Below, in pieces: positions 16,066-21,390 of a stretch of 21,390 bases of DNA. Below the pieces are notes generated by a model. It ran no database searches and was not told the origin of the DNA. It worked only from the letters and a program-made list of their open reading frames with translations. Position 1 is the stretch's first letter. The number at the start of each line of letters is the position of its first letter. Both the position numbers and the translations under genes were made by a program. Source of the DNA: an uncultured Spirochaetia bacterium (GTDB lineage: Bacteria > Spirochaetota > UBA4802 > JAGODF01); contig CALCJG010000069.1 of the NCBI GenBank assembly GCA_937967705.1, positions 1 through 21,390 on the forward strand, written 5' to 3'.

Positions 16066-16611
16066 ATGCAGGACAAAATCCTCCTGGGGTTCCTGATGGA
16101 CGGACCCAAGACCGGCTATCAGGTGCGGGCGCTGATGGAAAAGAGCACGAGCTTCTTTTTTAACACCAGCTACGGCAGCATCTACCCGGCCTTCCAAAAG
16201 CTGGAAAGCGGCGGATTCGTCCGGGTGGAGGAGCGGGTGGAAAGCGGCAAGCTGAAGAAGATCTACTCCCTGACCCCCGCCGGCGAGGAACTCTTCCGGG
16301 AATGGCTGGGGCAGGGGATATCCCTCTCCCGGGTTCGGGACGAGGCGCTTCTGAAGATCTTTTTCTATGATTTTCTCCCGCAGCAGGAGAGGCGGCGGCG
16401 GATAGGGGATTACATCAGGGATCTGGAAGGTCAGGTGGAGGAGCTCAAAGCCCTGCAGGTAAACCTTCAGTCCCTGCCGGTGGATTTCTGCAAGATGGCC
16501 ACACTCCGCTTCGGCATTGACTACTATTCCTTCGTAAGGGAATGGCTTGTCCGCTTTCTGGAGGAGCAGCAGCCGGACCCAAACAAAAAAATTAAGGGAG
16601 GACGAAAATGA
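16066..16611 (+). CDS. PadR-family transcriptional regulator
   Basis: Product of 181 residues. The ATG at 16066 is preferred because TGGAG lies 6 bases before it and an earlier ATG at 16054 falls inside the operator repeat. Residues 1-75 form the PadR winged helix: MQDKILLGFLMDGPKTGYQVRALM, SYGSIYPAFQKLESGGFVRVEE and the wing KKIYSLTPAGEELFREWL. Residues about 85-175 give the C-terminal helical (Vir-like) dimer domain: RDEALLKIFFYDFLPQQERRRRIGDYIRDLEGQVEEL. Known members respond to phenolic acids, drugs or redox stress. Its last codon overlaps the next gene as ATGA (16608-16611), so the two are translationally coupled and the regulator most likely controls the flavoprotein. Confidence 0.92.
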   Translation: MQDKILLGFLMDGPKTGYQVRALMEKSTSFFFNTSYGSIYPAFQKLESGGFVRVEERVESGKLKKIYSLTPAGEELFREWLGQGISLSRVRDEALLKIFFYDFLPQQERRRRIGDYIRDLEGQVEELKALQVNLQSLPVDFCKMATLRFGIDYYSFVREWLVRFLEEQQPDPNKKIKGGRK

Positions 16612-17987
16612 AAATATCCGTCATCAACGGCAGTCCCAAGGGGGACCTCAGCGTCACGCTGCAGTATATCAACTTCATTCAGAAGAAGTATCCCCGGCAT
16701 GAGTTTCACGTCCATCACGTAGGGCAGAGGATACGGAAGATCGAGAAGGATGAGAATGCCTTCCGGGAGATCATAGAGGACGTGAAGGCTTCGGACGGCG
16801 TCATCTGGTCGGTTCCCCTCTATGTGCTGCTTATCCCCTCGCAGTGCAAGCGGTTCATCGAGCTCATTGGGGAGCGGGGAGTCGAATCCGCCTTCCGGGG
16901 AAAGTATGCCGCGGTCCTTACCACTTCCATACACTTCTTCGACCACACCGCACACAATTACATGAACGCCGTCTGCGATGATCTGGGTATGAAGTATGCC
17001 GGGGGTTATTCGCCGGACATGTTCGATCTGATGAAGGATGAGTGCCGGGAGGGTCTCCTGCTCTTCGCGGAGAGCTTCTTTGAGCATGCGGAAAAGGGGT
17101 ATCCCACCGCGAGGAATTTTCCGCCCCTCCGTCCCGTTGAGGCCCGTTATACGCCGGGGCCCGTGAAGGAGAAAACGGTCCTGAAGGGAAAGAGGGCCCT
17201 GATCCTGACCGATTCCCTGTCTGAGGGGAGCAACCTGGCGGCCATGATCCGCCGCTTCCGGGAGAGTTTCGACGGGGAGGTCGAGTCGGTCAGCCTAGAA
17301 TCGATAGACATCCGGGGCGGCTGCCTGGGCTGTATCCGATGCGGCTTCGACAATGTCTGCGCCTACGACGGCAAGGACGGCTACCGGCCCTTCTATGAAA
17401 AGAGCCTTCTGCCTGCCGACCTGCTCATCCTGGCCGGGAGCCTGAAGGACCGCTATCTCTCGTCGGACTGGAAGGAGTTCTTCGACAGGAGCTTCTTCAA
17501 CACCCATACGCCCACCCTGATCGGCAAGCAGATCGGTTTCCTCATTTCCGGACCTCTGGGGCAGATCCCCAATCTGCGGGAAATCTTTCAGGCCTACGCG
17601 GAATTTCAGCAGGCCAACCTGGCGGGGATCGTTACGGACGAATCCCCCGATTCCGGCGAGACCGACGCCCTGCTGGAAAACCTGGCACGCCGCATGGTCG
17701 ATTACGCTGTGCGGGGATATATTAAGCCCGCCACCTTCCTGGGGGTGGGAGGCATGAAGATCTTCCGGGACGATATCTGGGGCCGCCTGCGCTTCGCCTT
17801 TCAGGGGGATCACAAATACTATACCGACCACGGCCTTTACGATTTTCCCCAGGAGGACGCCAAGTCCCAGGAGATCAACAAAATGATGTTCGAGTTGACG
17901 AAGGACCCGGTCATGCGGGAGCAGGTGCGGAAGATGATCAAGACCGAGATGGTCAAACCGCATCAGAAGGTGGTGGAAACCAAGTAA
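16608..17987 (+). CDS. Tandem flavodoxin-fold oxidoreductase with Isf-type 4-Cys motif
   Basis: Product of 459 residues, ATG overlapping the padR stop, with AGGGAGGA 8 bases upstream. Residues about 1-165 start with MKISVINGSPKGDLSVTLQY, the FMN phosphate-binding loop of NADPH-dependent FMN reductases, then DGVIWSVPLYVLLIPSQCKRFIE. Residues about 195-360 repeat the fold: RALILTDSLSEGSNLAAMI, then C239-x2-C242-x2-C245-x5-C251, which matches the compact 4Fe-4S motif of archaeal iron-sulfur flavoprotein, then DLLILAGSL...EFFDRSFF. The last 100 residues are mostly helical. So the first half looks like a plain flavodoxin-type reductase and the second like an Isf. Family members pass electrons between ferredoxin, flavin and O2 or other acceptors; the acceptor here is unknown. 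Control by the coupled PadR is likely. Confidence 0.85.
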   Translation: MKISVINGSPKGDLSVTLQYINFIQKKYPRHEFHVHHVGQRIRKIEKDENAFREIIEDVKASDGVIWSVPLYVLLIPSQCKRFIELIGERGVESAFRGKYAAVLTTSIHFFDHTAHNYMNAVCDDLGMKYAGGYSPDMFDLMKDECREGLLLFAESFFEHAEKGYPTARNFPPLRPVEARYTPGPVKEKTVLKGKRALILTDSLSEGSNLAAMIRRFRESFDGEVESVSLESIDIRGGCLGCIRCGFDNVCAYDGKDGYRPFYEKSLLPADLLILAGSLKDRYLSSDWKEFFDRSFFNTHTPTLIGKQIGFLISGPLGQIPNLREIFQAYAEFQQANLAGIVTDESPDSGETDALLENLARRMVDYAVRGYIKPATFLGVGGMKIFRDDIWGRLRFAFQGDHKYYTDHGLYDFPQEDAKSQEINKMMFELTKDPVMREQVRKMIKTEMVKPHQKVVETK

Positions 17988-18361
17988 GTGGGGAAATCGT
18001 CTCAGGTCTCAATCGCTGGTGCCCGGAATGGAGACATCACCCCCTTCCGGCCCCAGCCCTTGGGCATGGTTATATCCTATATATGCACTCTTTTCCAGAC
18101 ACCCCGTTCCGCCGCGCTCGTCCTTCCCGGAAAAAAATTACAAAAACTGTGCTTTGTATCGGTGGAATGATTGACAAATCCCGGTTTGTATATGTGATTA
18201 TAAGGTCTCTGAAACTCTTCTGGTTCTTTCAACTGCTTCTCAATAAAATGGGTTGATGTGATTATCCGTGGCATTTTTCCATAGCCAGGGTCGGGGGATA
18301 ATATGCCTTAATTTTCAGAGGGCTTTAGTGTTGAGTATGCATTATACAAAAAGGAGGGCTT
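17988..18361 (+). other. Intergenic region before the acyl-CoA synthetase
   Basis: About 370 bases without a supported gene. A perfect TTGACA at 18171-18176 has no good -10 at normal spacing; GATTAT at 18196-18201 is 19 bases away. ACAAA-N6-TTTGT (18174-18189) is a small inverted repeat overlapping that -35 and may be an operator. CCGGAA/TTCCGG (near 18027-18052) could form a weak hairpin after the flavoprotein, without a T tract. AAGGAGG (18351-18357) is the ribosome site of the next gene. Confidence 0.45.
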
Positions 18362-20188
18362 ATGCCGAAATATGAGGAAACGTCTGTTGCCGCCATCTTT
18401 CAGAACAATGCCGAGAAACTCGGCGAAAGGGCCTATGCGGCTTATAAGACCGGAGGAGCCTATCGGGACATTTCCTGGATGGAAATGAATCGAATGGTTC
18501 ATGCTCTGGCGTATTATCTTCTCTCCAGAGGGATAGGGAAGGGCGACAGGGTGAGTGTTTTTTCCCCGAACCGCTACGAATGGCATCTGGCCGCCCTGGC
18601 CATCAACTCCATCGGGGCTGCCGATGTGCCGATCTATGCCACCAACTCGGCCGAGGAGGCGGAATACATACTGGGTAACTCTGAGGCGAAGATCTGTCTT
18701 GTGGGCACGAAGGACCATCTGGACAAGGTGCTGGAGGTGAAGACAAAGCTGCCGAATCTGGGGGATGTGGTGATTTTTGACGAACTGGACCGGAAGATCG
18801 ACGGGGTGATGATGCTGAGGGAAGCCCTGGAAAAGGGAGAGGCCGCTAAGAATGAAAACCTCTTCGACGAGAGGCTTCGGGGGATCCGGGGAGATGATCT
18901 CTGCACCCTCATCTATACCTCGGGCACGACAGGCAACCCCAAGGGGGTGATGCTTACCCACAACAATTTCGTGTCCAACGTTAAAAACACTCTGGAGGAG
19001 ATGCGTGACCCGAAAACCGGCCAGGATCTTCTGACAGAAAAGGACGTCTATCTCTCCTTTCTGCCCCTTTCTCATTCCCTGGAACGCACCGCGGGCTTTC
19101 ACGGAGCCGTCAAGAGCGGCGCCAAGACCGCTTTTGCCGTGGATATGACGACGATCATGGAGAACTTTCAGGAGGTCAGGCCGACTATCATCGTGTGCGT
19201 TCCCCGCATCTATGAAAAGATACATGCCGGAGTGCTCTCCAAGGTTTCCTCCGCCCCCTCTTCCAAGCAGAAGATCTTCGGTTTTGCCGTCAGGCAGGCC
19301 AGGAAGAACCTGCCTCTTGTCTGCCGGGACCTTCCCGTACGGAGCCTCAAGTATCGGATCGCAGACAAACTGGTCTTCTCCAAGCTGAAAGTGGCCCTCG
19401 GCATGGATCGGCTGCGATTCGCGATCTCCGGGGGGGCGCCGCTCTCGGTTTCGGACGCGGAGTTTTTCATTGGGATGGGTTTGAAAATTCTGGAGGGATT
19501 CGGGCTCACCGAGACATCTCCCATAACCAACTTCAACCGTCCCTGGTTCATCAAACCGGGAACGGTGGGCCAGCCGATCAAGGAAACCGAGATCCGGATC
19601 GCCGATGACGGAGAGCTTCTCATCAAGGGACCTCAGGTGATGGCGGGTTATTACAAGAACGAGGAGGCCACCCGCGAGGTTTTTACGCCGGATGGATTTT
19701 TCCGGACCGGGGATATCGCAATGGTGGACGAGGACAATTGCCTGCGGATCACCGGGCGGATCAAGGATATCATCGTGACGGCGGGCGGCAAGAATATCTC
19801 GCCTCAGAACATCGAGAACAGCGTCAAAGAGACCCGGTATATCGAACAGATCGCCGTCATCGGAGACAAGAAAAAGTTCCTCTCGGCCCTGGTCGTTCCT
19901 GTCCTTCCCGAACTGGAGGGCTGGGCCAAAGAGCAGGGGATCTCGTACGGAGATGTGGATGAACTGCTGAAGAACGACAAGACTGTTGAACTCTTCCGCA
20001 GGGAAATCGATTCCTTTACCCGGCAGTATGCCCGTGTGGAGCAGATCAGGCGCTTTACGCTGATCAAGGCGGAGTGGACCCAGGCCACCGGCGAGCTCAC
20101 GCCGACCCAGAAGGTCAAGCGCCGTGTGATAGAGGAAAAATATGCTTCGGAGATTGATGCCATGTACGCGGGGGATGATGTGAATTGA
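18362..20188 (+). CDS. Long-chain acyl-CoA synthetase (AMP-forming, FAA1/COG1022 type)
   Basis: Product of 608 residues, ATG with AAGGAGG 4 bases upstream. It activates a fatty acid with ATP to an acyl-adenylate and then to acyl-CoA, for breakdown or lipid synthesis. The ANL-superfamily motifs are present: P-loop YTSGTTGNPKGVMLTHNN from residue 185, GFGLTETSPITNFNRP, TGDIAMVDEDNCLRITGRIKDIIVTAGGKNISPQNIE and, near the end, the catalytic Lys region GELTPTQKVKRRVIEEKY. The C-terminal hinge is intact. There is no signal peptide; such enzymes are cytosolic or loosely bound to the membrane. Chain-length preference cannot be read. The gene stands alone, with a terminator 23 bases after the stop. 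Confidence 0.96.
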   Translation: MPKYEETSVAAIFQNNAEKLGERAYAAYKTGGAYRDISWMEMNRMVHALAYYLLSRGIGKGDRVSVFSPNRYEWHLAALAINSIGAADVPIYATNSAEEAEYILGNSEAKICLVGTKDHLDKVLEVKTKLPNLGDVVIFDELDRKIDGVMMLREALEKGEAAKNENLFDERLRGIRGDDLCTLIYTSGTTGNPKGVMLTHNNFVSNVKNTLEEMRDPKTGQDLLTEKDVYLSFLPLSHSLERTAGFHGAVKSGAKTAFAVDMTTIMENFQEVRPTIIVCVPRIYEKIHAGVLSKVSSAPSSKQKIFGFAVRQARKNLPLVCRDLPVRSLKYRIADKLVFSKLKVALGMDRLRFAISGGAPLSVSDAEFFIGMGLKILEGFGLTETSPITNFNRPWFIKPGTVGQPIKETEIRIADDGELLIKGPQVMAGYYKNEEATREVFTPDGFFRTGDIAMVDEDNCLRITGRIKDIIVTAGGKNISPQNIENSVKETRYIEQIAVIGDKKKFLSALVVPVLPELEGWAKEQGISYGDVDELLKNDKTVELFRREIDSFTRQYARVEQIRRFTLIKAEWTQATGELTPTQKVKRRVIEEKYASEIDAMYAGDDVN

Positions 20189-20211
20189 TCGGAACCGGTA
20201 GTTCCGTCAGG

Positions 20212-20243
20212 AAAAACGGGGGACATCTCATCCCCCGTTTTTT
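20212..20243 (+). terminator. Terminator after the acyl-CoA synthetase
   Basis: Stem AAAAACGGGGGA (20212-20223) / TCCCCCGTTTTTT (20231-20243), loop CATCTCA, with six T. The minus-strand gene's stop (20242-20244) overlaps its right edge. Confidence 0.92.
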
Positions 20244-20532
20244 ATGCCCCCAGATACTTCTCTCTTATCTTGGTCAGCTCCTCCGCCATGCGGTCATCGA
20301 GCCCGCTGCCGCCCCGGTCTATGATGCGGAAGAGGGTGATGGCGATGCTGAAGGCGGCGTCCAGGGGAACCGTCAGGGCGTCGCCCTTCTTGTCCCGCTC
20401 GTCGGAGGAGTAGATGGACCTCAGGTACTTATCCAGCCAGAGGAAAATGTCGTCCAGTTCCGTTCGGCGGTCTCCCAGCCGGTCTTCCAGGGATTGAAGC
20501 GTCTGTTCCAGTTCCTTGAAGGATTTGAGCAT
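20242..20532 (-). CDS. Small helical protein, unknown function
   Basis: Product of 96 residues. The ATG at 20532 is chosen because AGGGGG is close upstream; a frame start at 20589 has no ribosome site. Residues 1-45 (LKSFKELEQTLQSLEDRLGDRRTELDDIFLWLDKYL) have heptad-like Leu spacing and suggest a coiled coil. The remainder, DKKGDALTVPLDAAFSIAITLFRIID and MAEELTKIREKYLGA, looks helical. No membrane segment or signal. I do not recognise the family. It faces the acyl-CoA synthetase gene and its stop falls in the shared terminator. Confidence 0.6.
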   Translation of the reverse strand: MLKSFKELEQTLQSLEDRLGDRRTELDDIFLWLDKYLRSIYSSDERDKKGDALTVPLDAAFSIAITLFRIIDRGGSGLDDRMAEELTKIREKYLGA

Positions 20533-20711
20533 GGTGCCCCCTGTGAAAATCCATGATTTCGGGTTCGGGGCTATCCCCCTCCCATTCATGATTGATGAGG
20601 AATACGCCCTGTTGTGCGGCCGTTTCCTTTCCGCTTCATGGTTCCCCCGGGACAGGGAGCTGTCAAAGGTTTTTTCACAAAAATTGCGCCCCCTGCGGGA
20701 TGATATAAAAT

Positions 20712-20741
20712 TAGACTACACCCTCTCTTTATTGTTATATT
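20712..20741 (+). promoter_or_regulatory. Candidate promoter of the repeat-protein gene
   Basis: TAGACT (20712-20717), an 18-bp spacer and TATATT (20736-20741), in an AT-rich patch. TATAAA at 20704-20709 is an alternative -10. The leader to the ATG at 20859 would be about 110 bases. Confidence 0.4.
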
Positions 20742-20778
20742 ATTAATGAACCGTCCGTCGGCTGGGGAATAAGCCCTT

Positions 20779-20819
20779 CGACTGTCAGGCCGCGGGATGG
20801 GGGGTCTCCGGCACAGTCG
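20779..20819 (+). promoter_or_regulatory. Hairpin in the leader of the repeat-protein gene
   Basis: CGACTGT (20779-20785) pairs perfectly with ACAGTCG (20813-20819), with an inner GCCG/CGGC stem (20789-20792 with 20809-20812) after a three-base bulge. An outer GTCCG/CGGAC pairing (about 20753 and 20818) competes with the stem's 3' side. I do not recognise a known riboswitch. Confidence 0.5.
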
Positions 20820-20858
20820 GACCGGCGGCGGTTCCAATCAGTATCAGGGAGGAAGGTC

Positions 20859-21152
20859 ATGAAGGTGATGAAACACATCGAAGAGGGTGAGGTTTTCATC
20901 AGGATGTCCGAGTACGACCGGGAACACTGGCATAAGAAGACGATCCCTCATCACCTGGATGAAGCGGATGTTTTCGTTAAGATGGCGGAGGAGGATTTCC
21001 ATCTCCTCGAGGACAAGCCCATCCCGCATCATATCGAAGAGGGTGAGGTTTTCATCAGAATGTCCGAGTACGACCGGGAGCACTGGCACAAAAAGACGAT
21101 CCCGCACCATCTGGATGAGGCGGACGTTTTCGTCAGGATGTCGGAAAAGTAG
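20859..21152 (+). CDS. Novel His/acid-rich 26-residue repeat protein
   Basis: Product of 97 residues, ATG preceded by AGGGAGGA 5 bases upstream. After a five-residue start the whole protein is repeats of 26 residues with pattern H-[IL]-x-E-[GA]-[ED]-VF-[IV]-[RK]-M-[SA]-E-x-D ... [KP]-x-IPH (residues 6-31, 32-57, 58-83, then a 14-residue partial unit). Units 1 and 3 are identical, and unit 4 starts like unit 2, so a 52-residue block has doubled. Each unit joins at a His-His pair with Trp and Glu/Asp nearby, which would suit metal binding. Predicted secondary structure would be a short strand and helix per unit. No signal peptide. Family unknown to me. That it codes for protein is supported by silent-only differences between copies. 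Confidence 0.8.
   Translation: MKVMKHIEEGEVFIRMSEYDREHWHKKTIPHHLDEADVFVKMAEEDFHLLEDKPIPHHIEEGEVFIRMSEYDREHWHKKTIPHHLDEADVFVRMSEK
20874..21149 (+). repeat. Tandem 78-bp repeats in a 156-bp higher-order period
   Basis: Units of 78 bp start at 20874, 20952, 21030 and 21108 (the last is 42 bp). Blocks 20874-21029 and 21030-21149 align without gaps. Over the first 35 codons the two blocks code for identical residues while 11 codons differ silently. Confidence 0.93.
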
Positions 21153-21390
21153 TATTGGCGGGCCTTATCTCCTGAGAGACATCATCTCTTCGGGCGGGGG
21201 GAAGCTCTGCGCCCGGAAAAACTACGATCTGAAAAAATCCCCCTTCTCTTTTAATTTTGGACGGTTCAAAAAACTCAAGTATAAAAATCAATTTACAAAA
21301 AGGTTCAACGTTACATATCAAGTTATCATCCCATCGGAGCTGCACCCCATCGTCAAGACAGATATTTCTACCAGTTTAAGTGTAATCCCC
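21153..21390. other. AT-rich contig-end region without a gene
   Basis: A CGGCGG-free AT-rich tail after the repeat gene. A 6-bp hairpin CGGGCG/CGCCCG lies near 21190-21215 but lacks a T tract. On the minus strand the last 50 bases include a TTGACG box (about 21355). No frame here is supported as a gene. Confidence 0.4.

Noticed and set aside
20874..21149. CRISPR-like or noncoding repeat array
   Set aside because: Repeats are contiguous, in frame, multiples of three and differ silently, so they are coding repeats and not spacers.

Overview
This is a GC-rich bacterial contig end with 18 protein-coding genes. I see no rRNA, tRNA, CRISPR array or intact mobile element. The first 47 bases are Illumina library adapter, so the window starts at a raw assembly end and the first gene is truncated. 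The host is an inference: the GroEL is close to what I remember of leptospiral GroEL, one lipoprotein has the LVGNC lipobox style seen in leptospiral LipL41, and an HrcA/CIRCE heat-shock circuit is present. Together these suggest a free-living relative of the Spirochaetota. A Desulfobacterota-like or other anaerobic Gram-negative host is not excluded.

Layout. 48-2516 (+) codes for envelope or exported proteins: a truncated membrane protein with a DUF1566-type tail, an 81-aa secreted cysteine-rich peptide with its own promoter and terminator, and a lipoprotein with a discoidin-like domain. 2536-5298 holds a lone 2-hydroxyacyl-CoA dehydratase-type subunit (-), a polyprenyl-phosphate glycosyltransferase (+) and a PaaI-type thioesterase (-) that overlaps the glycosyltransferase tail to tail. 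5507-6022 (+) is a small lipoprotein.

6061-12270 is a stress block. groES-groEL (-) lie behind a CIRCE operator, and htpG (+) has a degenerate CIRCE at its own promoter. Between them sit two phosphatases: a SpoIIE-type PP2C (+) and a CX5R tyrosine or dual-specificity type (-). This places two HrcA-type targets on either side of two signalling enzymes.

12292-15858 (-) holds an NCS2-type nucleobase permease with a structured leader, a TetR regulator, a YbhB/PEBP protein and a cysteine-cluster protein. 16001-17987 (+) is a compact PadR operon: an inverted repeat at the promoter, then padR overlapping by ATGA a double-flavodoxin protein with a four-cysteine iron-sulfur motif. 18362-20188 (+) is a long-chain acyl-CoA synthetase, followed by a small coiled-coil protein (-).

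The most novel item is 20859-21152 (+). It is a 97-aa protein made almost entirely of 26-residue His/acid-rich repeats, arranged in a 156-bp higher-order period. The copies differ at 11 synonymous sites over 35 identical residues, so the protein sequence is clearly being conserved. It has a structured leader and ends near the contig end.
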